A DNA stretch of 64,000 nucleotides from Streptomyces sp. 1331.2 (lineage in GTDB: Bacteria > Actinomycetota > Actinomycetes > Streptomycetales > Streptomycetaceae): the NCBI RefSeq assembly GCF_900199205.1, contig NZ_OBMJ01000001.1:4157001-4221000 (forward strand). Direction: 5' to 3'. Below, piece after piece: positions 34,288-46,988 of this stretch. Positions within the stretch are counted from its first letter, which is position 1. Each line of letters begins with the position of its first letter. The notes under the pieces are model-generated. The model was not told where the DNA came from. It saw only the letters and a list, made by a program, of their open reading frames with translations, and ran no database searches. Position numbers and translations under genes: made by a program.

Positions 34288-35682
34288 GTGAGCATTCGTC
34301 TGTACGACACCAGCACCCGCCAGGTACGCGACTTCGTCCCGCTTGTACCGGGTTGTGTCTCGATCTACCTGTGCGGCGCTACCGTCCAGTCGGCGCCACA
34401 CATCGGGCACATCCGGTCCGGCCTCAACTTCGACATCATGCAGCGGTGGTTCGCCTACCGCGGCTACCAGGTGACCTTCGCCCGGAACGTCACCGACATC
34501 GACGACAAGGTGATCGCCAAGGAGCGCGAGCTCGGCACCCCGTGGTGGCAGATCGCCTACGAGAACGAGCGCGCCTTCAACGACGGTTACGCCGCGCTCG
34601 GCTGCCTGCCGCCGACCGTCGAGCCGCGGGCCACCGGGCACATCCCCGAGATGATCGAGATGATGCGGGGCCTCATCGAGAAGGGCCACGCCTACGCGGT
34701 CGACGGCAACGTCTACTTCGACGTGAAGTCGTACCCCGACTACCTCGCGCTCTCCAACCAGAAGCTGGCCGACCTGCGCCAGCCCGAGGGCGAGGGCGAG
34801 ACCGGCAAGCGCGACCAGCGCGACTTCGCGATGTGGAAGGCCGCCAAGCCGGGCGAGCCGAGCTGGGACACCCCGTGGGGCCGCGGCCGCCCGGGCTGGC
34901 ACCTGGAGTGCTCGGCGATGGCCCACAAGTACCTGGGCACGGCCTTCGACATCCACGGCGGCGGGCTCGACCTGATCTTCCCGCACCACGAGAACGAGAT
35001 CGCCCAGTCCAAGGCGTACGGCGACGACTTCGCCAATTTCTGGGCGCACAACGCGTGGGTCACCATGGCCGGCGAGAAGATGAGCAAGTCGCTCGGCAAC
35101 TCGGTGCTGGTCTCCGAGATGGTCCAGCGGTGGCGGCCGATCGTGCTCCGCTACTACCTGGGCTCCCCGCACTACCGGTCGATGATCGAGTACAGCGAGG
35201 AGTCGCTGCGCGAGGCCGAGGCCGGCTTCGGCCGGATCGAGGGCTTCGTCCAGCGCGCCGTCGAGCGCTGCGGCATGGTCGACGCGGCGCCCGAGGTGCC
35301 GCCGGCCTTCGCCGAGGCGATGGACGACGACTTCGGCGTCCCGCAGGCGCTGGCCGTCGTGCACACCGCCGTCCGCCAGGGCAACAGCGCCCTGAACGCG
35401 GACGACAAGGAGAGCGTGGTGGCGCGACTGGCCGAGGTCCGTGCGATGCTCGGAGTGCTGGGCCTCGACCCGCTCGACCCGCACTGGGCCGGGACGGAGC
35501 GTGGCGAGGACCTCCACGGTGTGGTCGATTCGCTGGTCCGCCTGGTCCTGGACCAGCGGCAGGCGGCGCGCGAGCGCAAGGACTTCGCCACTGCGGATGC
35601 CATCCGCGACCAGCTCGGCCTGGCCGGGCTGGCGATCGAGGACACCCCGTCCGGCCCGCGCTGGACGATCAACAGCCAGTAA
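34288..35682 (+). CDS. cysS: Cysteinyl-tRNA synthetase
   Basis: A 464-residue class I aminoacyl-tRNA synthetase. It carries the zinc ligand in YLCGATVQ, the HIGH box as [16 protein letters not shown] and HHENEIAQS (further zinc ligands), and KMSKSLGN. The C-terminal anticodon-binding helices are present. GTG start at 34288 ([16 protein letters not shown]). A TACGCT -10-like hexamer ends 8 nt before the GTG and no Shine-Dalgarno sequence is visible, so the message may be leaderless. The distinction from the paralogue MshC rests on length and the intact C-terminal domain. Confidence 0.96.
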   Translation: MSIRLYDTSTRQVRDFVPLVPGCVSIYLCGATVQSAPHIGHIRSGLNFDIMQRWFAYRGYQVTFARNVTDIDDKVIAKERELGTPWWQIAYENERAFNDGYAALGCLPPTVEPRATGHIPEMIEMMRGLIEKGHAYAVDGNVYFDVKSYPDYLALSNQKLADLRQPEGEGETGKRDQRDFAMWKAAKPGEPSWDTPWGRGRPGWHLECSAMAHKYLGTAFDIHGGGLDLIFPHHENEIAQSKAYGDDFANFWAHNAWVTMAGEKMSKSLGNSVLVSEMVQRWRPIVLRYYLGSPHYRSMIEYSEESLREAEAGFGRIEGFVQRAVERCGMVDAAPEVPPAFAEAMDDDFGVPQALAVVHTAVRQGNSALNADDKESVVARLAEVRAMLGVLGLDPLDPHWAGTERGEDLHGVVDSLVRLVLDQRQAARERKDFATADAIRDQLGLAGLAIEDTPSGPRWTINSQ

Positions 35683-35819
35683 CCCCATCCGACGATCGGG
35701 GTGATGGGTGGGCCGTACCGGACCGGTGCGGCCCTCCCGCATGACGTAGCGCATGCCGTCGGCCGCCGCCGGAGAGAGCGGGGCGGCCGGGGCATGCCGG
35801 ACAGACAGGAAGTACAGCC

Positions 35820-36812
35820 ATGGCCGGCAACAGCCAGCGCAGGAACCGCCGCAACCCCGGATCGAAGAAGGGCGCGTCAGTCGGTACCGGCGGCCACAGC
35901 CGGAAGGCGCTCCAGGGCAAGGGCCCGACCCCTCGCGGCGAGGAGCGCAAGGGCCACCCGAAGCAGCGGGCCGCCAACGCCGCGCTCAAGCGCGAGCGGG
36001 ACGCCAAGGCCCGGGCCGGCATGCGCCGGGCCGGCGGCGGCGGTCGGGGCGGCCGCGGCGGCGCGGGCAGCGCCGAGCTGGTCTTCGGCCGCAACTCGGT
36101 GGTCGAGGCCCTGCAGGGCGACGTTCCGGCCACCGCGCTGTACGTCCAGCAGTTCATCGACACCGACGACCGCGTGCGCGACGCCTTCCAGGCCGCCAAC
36201 GACCGCGGCATCCCGCTGATGGAGGCCCCGCGCCCGCAGCTGGACCAGATGACCGGTGGCCTCAACCACCAGGGGCTTGTGCTCCAGGTGCCGCCGTACG
36301 AGTACGCGCACCCCGACGACCTGCTGGCGGACGCCGCCGACGCCGGCCAGGACGCGCTGATCATCGCGCTGGACGGGGTCACCGACTCGCGCAACCTGGG
36401 CGCCGTGGTCCGCTCCGCCGCCGCCTTCGGCGCGCACGGCGTGGTCATCCCCGAGCGCCGCGCGGCCGGCATGACCGCCGGCGCCTGGAAGACCTCCTCC
36501 GGCGCCGCGGCCCGGCTGCCCGTCGCCCGGGCCACCAACCTCACCCGCACCCTGGAGGCCTACCAGAAGGCCGGCCTGATGGTGGTCGGCCTGGCCGCCG
36601 ACGGCGAGGCCGAGCTGGGCGACCTGGAGCTGCTGACCGGCCCGGTCGTGATCGTCGCGGGCAGCGAGGGCAAGGGCCTGTCCCGGCTGGTCTCGGAGAC
36701 CTGCGACATGCGGGTGCGGATCCCGATGTCCGGTCTGACCGAGTCGCTGAACGCCGGTGTCGCGGCGGGCATCGTCCTGTACGAGGCCGCCCGGCTGCGC
36801 GCCAAGCGCTGA
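35820..36812 (+). CDS. rlmB: 23S rRNA (guanosine-2'-O-)-methyltransferase RlmB
   Basis: A 330-residue SPOUT methyltransferase modifying G2251 in 23S rRNA. A basic Gly/Arg-rich extension (1-80) precedes the substrate-binding domain (ELVFGRNSVVEALQGDVP...) and the catalytic trefoil knot: LDGVTDSRNLGAVVRSAAAFG (motif 1), VIVAGSEGKGLSRLV (motif 2) and IPMSGLTESLNAGVAAGIVLYE (motif 3). The ATG at 35820 has an AGGAAG-type site. It follows cysS by 137 bp and ends at a strong terminator. Confidence 0.95.
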   Translation: MAGNSQRRNRRNPGSKKGASVGTGGHSRKALQGKGPTPRGEERKGHPKQRAANAALKRERDAKARAGMRRAGGGGRGGRGGAGSAELVFGRNSVVEALQGDVPATALYVQQFIDTDDRVRDAFQAANDRGIPLMEAPRPQLDQMTGGLNHQGLVLQVPPYEYAHPDDLLADAADAGQDALIIALDGVTDSRNLGAVVRSAAAFGAHGVVIPERRAAGMTAGAWKTSSGAAARLPVARATNLTRTLEAYQKAGLMVVGLAADGEAELGDLELLTGPVVIVAGSEGKGLSRLVSETCDMRVRIPMSGLTESLNAGVAAGIVLYEAARLRAKR

Positions 36813-36868
36813 GCACATCCCGGGTGCCGGGCGGAGGTGTTCTTCCGAATTCTCCGCAATCCGGGTGA

Positions 36869-36904
36869 AAGCGATCGGGCCCGACCGGGCCCGATCGCTT
36901 TTTT
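36869..36904 (+). terminator. Rho-independent terminator of rlmB
   Basis: AAAGCGATCGGGCCC (36869-36883) pairs perfectly with 36888-36902 around a GACC loop, followed by a T run. This is the most classical terminator in the window. Confidence 0.93.
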
Positions 36905-36979
36905 CATGATCACTTCAAGTGTGCGCCGGACATCCACCCGGGAGAGTGTCCTAAGCGGCCGTCACCCGGTTAGACGGGC

Positions 36980-38656
36980 GTGGACACCAGAACACCTCGG
37001 CGCCCCCTGTTCGGCGGCGGCAGCACCGGGATAGACGCGGGCCCCGGCCTCGACACCGTGAAGGTGGAGTCGGACCCCGCGCGGCTCAGCAGCACCCAGG
37101 CGAGCTTCCGGCTCCGGCTCGGCTCCCCGGTGGCGCCGCTGATCGAGGCACCGGCCGGACTGATGTCCACCGGCGCCGCGTTCGGCGACCCGTACGCCAA
37201 CCAGGGCCTGATCCGCCGTCCGCTGGTCACCCCGCAGGTCGTCGTGCCTGCCTCCGCCGTCCCCGCGCTGGCCGGGGCCGGGGCCGGCGGCGCCGGTGGT
37301 GGACCGCGCCGCAAGGGCCGGGTCACCGCCGTCACCTGGACCGGGCAGGCGCCCCCCGGGGACCTCGCGGCCACCCGGCTGCTGGAGGCCGTCCAGCGGG
37401 GCGGCACCCCGGCGGGCGGCATCGGCCTGGTCGAGGCGGACACCCAGGTGCTGCCGTCCCTCGCCGGCGCCCGGACCGTCCCGCGCCAGCCCCGCGCGGG
37501 CAGCGGCACCGCCACCGACGCGGGCGTCGGCCCGGTCGGCGAGCCGCACGGCTGGACCCCGAGCGGCGAACTGCCCGAGGTCTCCGCCACCGACGCCGAC
37601 GGCAGGCAGCCCTGGTACCCCGGCCGCCGGGTCGACCTCGGCCTCGTCCTGCTGCCGCTGCGCGCCGTCCTGGGCTCGCTCTCCGTCTACGCCGGGTTCA
37701 GCAAGCTCTGCGACCCGGTGTACTTCGACGGCGGCGAACGCGGCTCGATGATGCGCTGGCTCTCCTCGCTGCACCCCTGGAAGGTCGCCGAGCCGCTGCT
37801 GGCCTTCGCCATGGCCCACCCGGTCGGCGCCGGCCTGGCGGTCTCCTTCACCGAGATCGTCGTCGGCGTGCTCACCATCCTGGGCCTCTGGCAGCGGCTC
37901 GCCGCCGGCGCGGCGATGCTGCTCTCCGCCGCGCTGCTGTTCACCGTCAGCTGGCGGGCCGTCCCGGTCTACGACACCCCCGACCTGATCTTCCTCGCGG
38001 CCTGGAGCCCGCTGCTGATCGCCGGGGCGCCGTTCGCCTCACTGGACGGCCGGCTCAACCTGGAGGCCTGGCGCCGGATCGGCGCGGACGCCCCCGGAGC
38101 GCTGCGTCGCCGGGTGCTGCGGCGCGGCACGGTGGTCACCACGGTCGTCGTCGGCCTGACCCTGCTGCTCGGCTCGATGCTCGGCGCCGCCGTCCGCAGC
38201 GGCGCCCGGGCCCACCAGGCACCGAACCGTCCGGCCACCGACTACGGCACCCCGGTGTGGCCGGCCGGCGGCCCGTCCGGCGCCCCCGGGGGCAAGGGCT
38301 CGTCCACCACGCCCTCGCCCGCCACCCCGCGCCCGGCCACCCCGACGCCGAGCACCGCACCCACCACCGCCCCGGCGGCCAAGTCCGCCACCCCGACGCC
38401 CAGCGGCAAGGCGCACTCCGGCAAGCCGGACGTCGGCGCGGGCACCTCCCCGGCCCCGCCCGCCCCGGCCGGCGGCGCCGGCGGCTCCGCGCCCGCGCCG
38501 CGCAGCACCCCCGGCCCCGGCGGCTCGGGCTCGGCCCCCAAGCCCAGCCCGAGCAGCGGCTCGGGGCTGCTTGGCGGGGTGCTGGGCAGCGCGCCGCTGG
38601 CCGACCTGTCCGGCGGTGGCCGGGCCGCCCACCCGGGGGCGCCCACCGCGACCTGA
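36980..38656 (+). CDS. DoxX-family membrane protein with long flanking disordered regions
   Basis: A 558-residue protein. Residues 1-215 are soluble and Gly/Pro-rich. About 216-360 form a four-helix DoxX domain (LPLRAVLGSLSVYAGFSKLCDP, TEIVVGVLTILGLWQRLAAG, DTPDLIFLAAWSPLLIAGAP). A further helix follows at about 385-405, then a 150-residue Pro/Thr/Ser/Ala-rich tail. DoxX proteins are linked to thiosulphate oxidation or thiol-redox membrane complexes; the function here is unknown. The GTG at 36980 lies in a short gap after the rlmB terminator. The length is several times that of the bare DoxX family (about 140 aa). Confidence 0.85.
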   Translation: MDTRTPRRPLFGGGSTGIDAGPGLDTVKVESDPARLSSTQASFRLRLGSPVAPLIEAPAGLMSTGAAFGDPYANQGLIRRPLVTPQVVVPASAVPALAGAGAGGAGGGPRRKGRVTAVTWTGQAPPGDLAATRLLEAVQRGGTPAGGIGLVEADTQVLPSLAGARTVPRQPRAGSGTATDAGVGPVGEPHGWTPSGELPEVSATDADGRQPWYPGRRVDLGLVLLPLRAVLGSLSVYAGFSKLCDPVYFDGGERGSMMRWLSSLHPWKVAEPLLAFAMAHPVGAGLAVSFTEIVVGVLTILGLWQRLAAGAAMLLSAALLFTVSWRAVPVYDTPDLIFLAAWSPLLIAGAPFASLDGRLNLEAWRRIGADAPGALRRRVLRRGTVVTTVVVGLTLLLGSMLGAAVRSGARAHQAPNRPATDYGTPVWPAGGPSGAPGGKGSSTTPSPATPRPATPTPSTAPTTAPAAKSATPTPSGKAHSGKPDVGAGTSPAPPAPAGGAGGSAPAPRSTPGPGGSGSAPKPSPSSGSGLLGGVLGSAPLADLSGGGRAAHPGAPTAT

Positions 38657-38671
38657 GGGGGCCGGAGACGT

Positions 38672-38712
38672 CGATCGGCCGGGTGCTCCGTGGGGGAGCA
38701 CCCGGCCGATCG
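38672..38712. terminator. Perfect 18-bp hairpin terminator
   Basis: CGATCGGCCGGGTGCTCC (38672-38689) pairs perfectly with 38695-38712 around a GTGGG loop. It lies between the doxX-like gene (+) and the nucleotidyltransferase (-). Confidence 0.88.
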
Positions 38713-38786
38713 GCGTGCCGGCGGGCCGGTACGCCGGCGGTCCGGTCGCCGGTTCAGTCGGTGTTCCGCGGGCGCGTTCGCGGGCG

Positions 38787-39671
38787 CTACTGCGGGGCGC
38801 GGCCCGTGAAGGCCGCGAGCTCCTTGGCCGCCTCGGTGAGGTCCTTGGCGGTGTCGATCGCCCGCCAGTACACGCCCTGCGGCAGCTGGTAGCCCGCCAG
38901 CCGCTTGCCGCGGGCGAGTTGGGGGAAGGTGGTGCGCTCGTGGTCGCCCACGTCCGGCAGCAGCTCGGCGAACTCCGGGCTGAACACGTACAGGCCGGCG
39001 TTGATCAGGAAGGGCGAGGGCGGCGCCTCGATGAAGTCCAGCACGTTGCCGAACTGGTCGGTCTCCACGGCGCCCCACGGGATCCGCGGCCGGGCCAGCG
39101 CGAGCGTCGCGACGGCGTCCCGCTCGTGGTGGAAGGCGGCCATGTCGCGCAGACTGAAGCGGGTCCAGATGTCGCCGTTGGTCGCGTACCAGGGCTCGTC
39201 CGGCCGAGGCAGCGCCTTCGCCGCGTACTTGAGCCCGCCGCCGCGCCCCAGCGGCTCCGCCTCGACCACCGTGCGCACCCGCAGCGGCAGATCCGCCCTG
39301 TCCAGCCACTCCTCCAGCACGTCGGCGAGGTGCCCGCAGGAGATCACGACGTCGGTGACGCCCTCGGAGGCGAGCCAGGCCAGCTGGTGGCCGAGGATCG
39401 GCGTGCCCGTCCCGGGGATCTCCACCAGCGGCTTCGGGCGGTCGTCCGTGTAGGGGCGCAGCCGGGAGCCCTGGCCGCCGGCCAGGATGACGGCCTGGGT
39501 GATGACGGGCGTCGAACTCGGCCGGGGCGGGTGCGGTGCCTGCGGCGCCTGCGGTGCCTGGGACGCCTGCGGTGCCTGGGACGCCTGCGGTGCCTGGGAC
39601 GCCTGCGGCGCTTGGGGCTGCGGGGAGTTGGGGGACGCGGGGTCGGCGGTGGGGCCGGAGTCAGCGGTCAT
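38787..39671 (-). CDS. NTP-transferase (sugar-1-phosphate nucleotidyltransferase-like)
   Basis: A 294-residue enzyme. Residues 1-52 are a Gln/Ala/Pro repeat tail. The Rossmann nucleotidyl-transferase domain then begins VITQAVILAGGQGSRLRPYTDDRPKPLVEIPG, containing the GGxGxRLxPxTxxxPK signature. WYATNGDIWTRF holds the metal-binding Asp, and LINAGLYVFSPE a substrate loop. It resembles MurNAc-1-P uridylyltransferase or mannose-1-phosphate guanylyltransferase; the sugar cannot be decided from sequence. The 147-aa secreted protein gene and msiK upstream on the same strand form the usual streptomycete neighbourhood. Confidence 0.9.
   Translation of the reverse strand: MTADSGPTADPASPNSPQPQAPQASQAPQASQAPQASQAPQAPQAPHPPRPSSTPVITQAVILAGGQGSRLRPYTDDRPKPLVEIPGTGTPILGHQLAWLASEGVTDVVISCGHLADVLEEWLDRADLPLRVRTVVEAEPLGRGGGLKYAAKALPRPDEPWYATNGDIWTRFSLRDMAAFHHERDAVATLALARPRIPWGAVETDQFGNVLDFIEAPPSPFLINAGLYVFSPEFAELLPDVGDHERTTFPQLARGKRLAGYQLPQGVYWRAIDTAKDLTEAAKELAAFTGRAPQ
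39553..39606 (-). repeat. Three exact 18-bp repeats encoding a Gln-Ala-Pro tail
   Basis: Unit GGTGCCTGGGACGCCTGC occurs three times without change and continues as degenerate copies on both sides. On the coding strand it encodes QASQAP hexapeptides at the N terminus of the nucleotidyltransferase. Confidence 0.9.
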
Positions 39672-39723
39672 GCCTGAACAATAGGACGCCGACCCCGGCT
39701 ACGCGGGGGCTACGCGGGGGGCG

Positions 39724-40167
39724 TCAGCCCACCACGCCCGCGGCGAACGACCCGTCGCAGACCGGGCGGGCGAAGGAGCGGGCCCGCTGGACGTCGCCCT
39801 GGTACTTGCGCACCGCCGCCTTGCCCAACTCGCTGGCCAGCGAGGTGCAGTACGGCGTCAGCGAGGGCTGCTCGCGCATCGAGCGCTCCAGCAGGTCCAG
39901 CGCGGCGGACGGGTTCTTCGCGCGCAGCTCGTCCAGCAGGGCCACCCGCAGCGACTCCTGCGGGGCGAGACCGTCCGGGGCCTTGGCCGCGGGGTTGGAG
40001 CGTCCGATCCCGGCGCCGTCGCCGCTGGACGCTGCCACGACCTGCTGGTCGAGCCCGGTCGGTGGGGCCCACGGGACCCGGGTCACGGCGAGGGTGCCGG
40101 TGGTCACCAGGACGACCGGCAGGGTCAGGGCGAAGGTCTGGCCGATACGGCGCACAAGCTGCTTCAC
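39724..40167 (-). CDS. Membrane-anchored or secreted hypothetical protein
   Basis: A 147-residue protein. It has a basic n-region and one hydrophobic segment (MKQLVRRIGQTFALTLPVVLVTTGTLAVT), either a signal peptide or an anchor. An external helical part holds two Cys (YCTSLASELGKAAVRKYQGD and ARPVCDGS), which could form a disulphide. I do not recognise a family. It sits between msiK and the nucleotidyltransferase on the same strand. The ATG at 40167 has a GAGGG-like site upstream. Confidence 0.78.
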   Translation of the reverse strand: MKQLVRRIGQTFALTLPVVLVTTGTLAVTRVPWAPPTGLDQQVVAASSGDGAGIGRSNPAAKAPDGLAPQESLRVALLDELRAKNPSAALDLLERSMREQPSLTPYCTSLASELGKAAVRKYQGDVQRARSFARPVCDGSFAAGVVG

Positions 40168-40274
40168 CCTCAGGAGAGTAGCGGTGGGTGCGGGCCGGAT
40201 CGCCCTCCGTTACACCATCGAGTGACGCGGTGTCCGGGTTCGTCCCTGCACCGTGTTGACGTCGGGGTGTACGG

Positions 40275-40314
40275 ACGGAGCCCGTCGGACCCGGAGGGGT
40301 CCGACGGGCTCCGT
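40275..40314 (-). terminator. Perfect 17-bp hairpin terminator after msiK
   Basis: ACGGAGCCCGTCGGACC (40275-40291) pairs perfectly with 40298-40314 around a 6-nt loop. It lies 72 bp past the msiK stop on the minus strand. Confidence 0.85.
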
Positions 40315-40385
40315 CGTGGGTCGTCCGCGGCCGTCCGCAGTCGTGCGGACTGCCGCGCCGGCCGTCAGCCGTCAGTCGTCAGTCG

Positions 40386-41477
<1,092 letters not shown>

Positions 41478-41555
41478 GGTTGGTGCTCTCCTTCACCGGC
41501 AGGAACGTGCCGGACGATCCGAGTAAAGGGTGTCTGTTCTGCTCCGCCGGCCCGT

Positions 41556-41573
41556 CAGTGGTCTGAACCACTG
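41556..41573 (-). promoter_or_regulatory. DasR-responsive element (dre)-like operator for msiK
   Basis: CAGTGGTCTGAACCACTG has perfect 7-bp arms around a 4-bp centre. On the msiK strand it reads CAGTGGTTCAGACCACTG, matching the dre core and nearly identical to the LPMO site at 26046. It lies 79-96 bp upstream of the msiK ATG. Confidence 0.75.
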
Positions 41574-41759
41574 CACAGCCCGACTCCCGGCGACGCTACC
41601 TGCGCATCCGCCGCTTGTCAGCCCCCCGCCGACCCGATTTCGGCATCGGTTCCATCACGCCCACCCACCCCACCAACCCCCGGATATCCCACCACCCCAC
41701 CACCCAGGCCCGGTAGACTGCCCCCGGTGCCGCCGTGATCCGTCGCGGACGGCCACCGT

Positions 41760-41833
41760 GCCTCCTTAGCTCAGCTGGCCAGAGCACCGCTCTTGTAAAG
41801 CGGGGGTCGTCGGTTCGAACCCGACAGGGGGCT
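41760..41833 (+). tRNA. tRNA-Thr (anticodon TGT)
   Basis: A full cloverleaf is visible. The acceptor GCCTCCT pairs with AGGGGGC (one G-T), the D stem is GCTC/GAGC, and the anticodon stem CCGCT/AGCGG surrounds loop CTTGTAA with anticodon TGT. The T arm is GTCGG-TTCGAAC-CCGAC. The 3' CCA is not encoded. A TAGACT -10-like hexamer lies at 41714-41719. Confidence 0.96.
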
Positions 41834-41942
41834 CAGTGGACGGAGGGCCGATTCGCCGGGGTGATGCCGGGCGGGTCGGCCCTTCGGCGTTGTCGGGGGG
41901 CCGAGTTGGGCCGGGTTGGGACGTGTCGGGGGGCGGGGTGGG

Positions 41943-42880
41943 TCAGCGGGGCTTGCGGTTGCGGCGGTCCGACTGGGCCCAGACGTAGCGGTGGCGGGCG
42001 ACGGTGAAGACCTGGTCCACCCGGTTCGGGGGGAGCGCCGGCGGGTGGGTGGGCAGGACGTCGGCGATCCGTTCGGCGTCGACGACCGTCACCGGCGGGG
42101 TGGCGCCGAGGGTGATCCGCCGGGCGCCGACGACGGCGATGACGGGGTGGACCGGCACCTCGAAGCCGCACCACTCGGTGAGCAGCCGGGCGGTGCGGCT
42201 CGCCTCGAACTCGGAGTTCTCCACGTACGGGTAGCCGTTGCGGTTGACCTTCACGACCTTGTCGCCGACCCAGACGGTGGCGCCCGGGTGGTGCTTGGAG
42301 TTGACCGTGAAGACGCCCGGCGGGCCGATCACCAGGTGGTCGATGTCGGACCCGGACGGCAGCGGCACCCCGTGCAGGACCTTCCAGCCGGCGGCCCTCA
42401 GCGGCTCCAGCCGGGCCCCGACGAAGCGCTCGCCCTCCAGGCCGCGGAGCGTGCTCGAATCGCCGAGGCGCTGACGGGAGAGCCGGGCAGCGAGGCGGAC
42501 GAGCCGCCCGTACCGCTCCTCGCCCTCGCGCACCAGGCTCTCCAGCCCGGCGCCGGGCCGGTTCCGCGCGAGGTCGTCCTCCGCGCACAGCGGGGGGAGG
42601 AACGGGATCCTCGGGGGACGGGCCGGTGCTGCTCTCCCCGGCCGGCTCCCCGGCCCGCCCCTCGCCGCCGGACGGTGCGGGGTGGGACGTGACGGCCGGA
42701 GGTCCGGCACCACGCCTCGACCCTGGCCAGCGCCGGCGCCTCGAACTCCGGGACGTCGACCGTCACGACGCCCGTCCTGCAGTCCAGCCAGGCCACCGAA
42801 TCCCCGCGGACACCGGCCTTGTTGACGTACAGCCGCTCCTTCCCCGGCACCTGCCAAGGCTTGACCACCAGTTCCGTCAT
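41943..42880 (-). pseudogene. NERD-domain (nuclease-related) protein, frameshifted
   Basis: Two overlapping frames make one apparent protein. Frame one starts at ATG 42880 (MTELVVKPWQVPGKERLYVNKAGV) and holds the family N terminus to about HVPP (near 42700). A second frame, offset as if one base were lost, carries the rest: LCAEDDLARNRPGAGLE, then the NERD domain GLEGERFVGARLEPL ... GSDIDHLVIGPPGVFTVNSKHHPGATVWVG to the stop at 41943. The switch must lie between about 42590 and 42700, where G runs occur (42592-42597). It could be a true inactivation, a sequencing or assembly error, or less likely frameshifting. An intact gene would encode about 311 residues. Confidence 0.75.
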
Positions 42881-42974
42881 GAGCCCCCCTCCGGCATGCC
42901 CTCCCCGGCGTGGTGAGCATGCCCACGCACCGATCGGCGGGAACGCCGGGGACGGGTCGGGGACGGGTCGGGGA

Positions 42975-44180
42975 TCAGTCCGGGGGGAGGGTGAGGGTGG
43001 CGGTGGCGCCGCCGGTGGGGTGGTTGGTGAAGGTGAGGGTGGCGCCGATGACGCGGGCGTGGCCGGTGGCGATGGTGAGGCCGAGGCCGTGGCCGCGGCC
43101 GCGTTCGGGGGCGTTGGTGCGGAAGCGCTGGGGGCCGTGCCGGAGGAGGTCGTCGGGGTAGCCGGGGCCGTGGTCGCGGACGGTGATGCGGCGGCCGTCG
43201 ACGTGCAGGTGGACCGGGGCGGCGCCGTGGCGGTGGGCGTTGAGGAGCAGGTTGCCGAGGATGCGGTCCAGCCGGCGCAGGTCGGTGCGGACCCGGAGGT
43301 CGGCGGCGACCTCGACGGTGACGTCCAGTCCGGTGAGGGAGACGGTCCGGCGTACGGCGCGTTCCAGCGGGATGGCGGAGAGGTCGGGGGCCTCGGCGTC
43401 CGCGTCCAGGCGGGAGACCTCCAACAGGTCCTCGACCAGGCCGCGCAGGGCCTGGACCCGGTTGCGGACGAGTTCGGTGGGGCGGCCGGGCGGCAGGAGC
43501 TCGGCGGCGGTGACCAGGCCGGTCAGCGGGGTGCGCAGTTCGTGGGCGACGTCCGCGGTGAAGCGCTGTTCGTCGGCCAGCCGGCGGTGCAGGGTGCGGG
43601 ACATCTGGTCGACGGCGGCGGCGAGGTCGGCGACCTCGTCCTTGCCGTCGACGAGCTCGCCGATCCGGGTGTCCGTCCCGCCGGCGGCGATGTCCCGGGC
43701 GGCGACGGCCGCGGTGCGCAGGCGGCGGCTGATCCGGTCGGCGACGAGCACGCCGGCCAGCACGGTGGTGAAGACCGCGGCGACGACGGTGAGCAGGATG
43801 ATCCGGTCGAGGTCGGCGATGGCCTGCCGGTCCTGGGCGAAGTCCACCCGGACGGAGAGCACCCCGTGCTCCACCGGGCCGGCCGCCCACAGGGACTCGC
43901 CCCTGCCGTCGGTCGCGAGCAGCGAGCCCTGCCGGCCGCCGGAGGCGAGGGCGCGCAGCCGCTCGGGCAGGGCCGGGTCGTCCAGGGTGGCGCCCCGGCC
44001 GGTCGGATCGTCACCGCGGGCGTAGCCGGCCAGGGAGGAGTCCAGGGCGGAGAGCGCCGTGGCACGGGCCTGGTCGACGTGCTGACGGATCATCGCCTGG
44101 TGGACCAGCAGGCCGACGGCCACCGCGACCAGGACGGAGATGGCTGCGACGGCGGTGGCGATCTGGCGGCGCAGGGTCAT
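42975..44180 (-). CDS. CseC-like sensor histidine kinase
   Basis: A 401-residue membrane kinase. TM1 is at about 7-27 (ATAVAAISVLVAVAVGLLVH), a ~100-residue extracytoplasmic sensor follows, and TM2 is at about 128-148. Then come HAMP, HisKA with DVAHELRTPLTG (His213), and HATPase with LLNAHRHG, DHGPGYP and GLGLTIATGHA. The architecture and operon order match CseC of the sigma-E envelope-stress system. The start codon overlaps the regulator stop (ATGA). Wall-stress sensing is inferred from the pairing, not shown. Confidence 0.9.
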   Translation of the reverse strand: MTLRRQIATAVAAISVLVAVAVGLLVHQAMIRQHVDQARATALSALDSSLAGYARGDDPTGRGATLDDPALPERLRALASGGRQGSLLATDGRGESLWAAGPVEHGVLSVRVDFAQDRQAIADLDRIILLTVVAAVFTTVLAGVLVADRISRRLRTAAVAARDIAAGGTDTRIGELVDGKDEVADLAAAVDQMSRTLHRRLADEQRFTADVAHELRTPLTGLVTAAELLPPGRPTELVRNRVQALRGLVEDLLEVSRLDADAEAPDLSAIPLERAVRRTVSLTGLDVTVEVAADLRVRTDLRRLDRILGNLLLNAHRHGAAPVHLHVDGRRITVRDHGPGYPDDLLRHGPQRFRTNAPERGRGHGLGLTIATGHARVIGATLTFTNHPTGGATATLTLPPD

Positions 44181-44985
44181 GCCGGGCGCCGCAGCTTGTA
44201 GCCGAAGCCGCGGACGGTCTCGATCCGGCCGGAGCCGATCTTGGCGCGCAGCCGCTGCACGTGGACGTCCACGACCCGGGTGTCGGCGCCCCACTCGTAG
44301 TCCCAGACCCGTTCGAGCAGGGTGGAACGTTCCAGCACGATGCCGGGCGCAGCGGTGAACTCCAGCAGCAGCCGCAGTTCGGTGGGGGTGAGCGGGACGA
44401 GGCGGCCGTCCACCCGGACCTCCATGCTCTCGGTGTCGACCTGCAGGCCGTCGAAGCTGCGGAGGGCAGGGGAGGGCGGCGGGATCGGCGGGGTCGCCGG
44501 GGCCGACTGGATCGACGGGGTTTCCGAGCCGGACGGCACGGGCTCGGCGGCGTCGGCGGGCGGGGGCTCGGGGGTGACGGTCGCGGGCGCGACGGGGATG
44601 CGGCGCAGCACGGTACGGATCCGGGCGACCAGTACGGCGCTCTCGAAGGGCTTGACGACGTAGTCGTCCGCGCCCGCCTCCAGCCCGGAGACCACGTCCA
44701 CCGGGTCGGTGCGCGCCGACATCATCAGGATCGGCAGCTGGCTCTCCTCGCGGATCCGGCGGCACAGGCCGACCCCGTCGAGCAGCGGCAGCATCACGTC
44801 CAGCAGGAGCAGGTCGGGCCGTACGGCGTGGAAGGCCTCCAGCCCCTCCAGCCCGTCGGCGGCCGTGCTGACCGGGAAGCCGTAGCGTTCCAGGGCCATC
44901 CGGGTGGCCTCGCGGATCACCTCGTCGTCCTCGACCAGCAGGATGTGCGGGTGGGCGGGGGTGGCGGCGGGGTGCGGTGCGGGGG

Positions 44986-44989
<4 letters not shown>
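44177..44989 (-). CDS. CseB-like OmpR-family response regulator
   Basis: A 270-residue regulator. The receiver has LLVEDDEVIREATRMALERYGF, phosphoacceptor Asp64 (LLLLDVMLP), and Lys in DDYVVKPFE. The C-terminal winged helix has LTPTELRLLLEFTAAPGIVLERSTLLERVWDYEWGADTRVVDVHVQRLRAKIG. The wording is very close to Streptomyces CseB. A 50-residue Pro/Ala/Glu-rich linker between the domains is longer than usual. It overlaps both neighbours by ATGA junctions. Confidence 0.92.
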
Positions 44990-46974
<1,985 letters not shown>

Positions 46975-46988
<14 letters not shown>

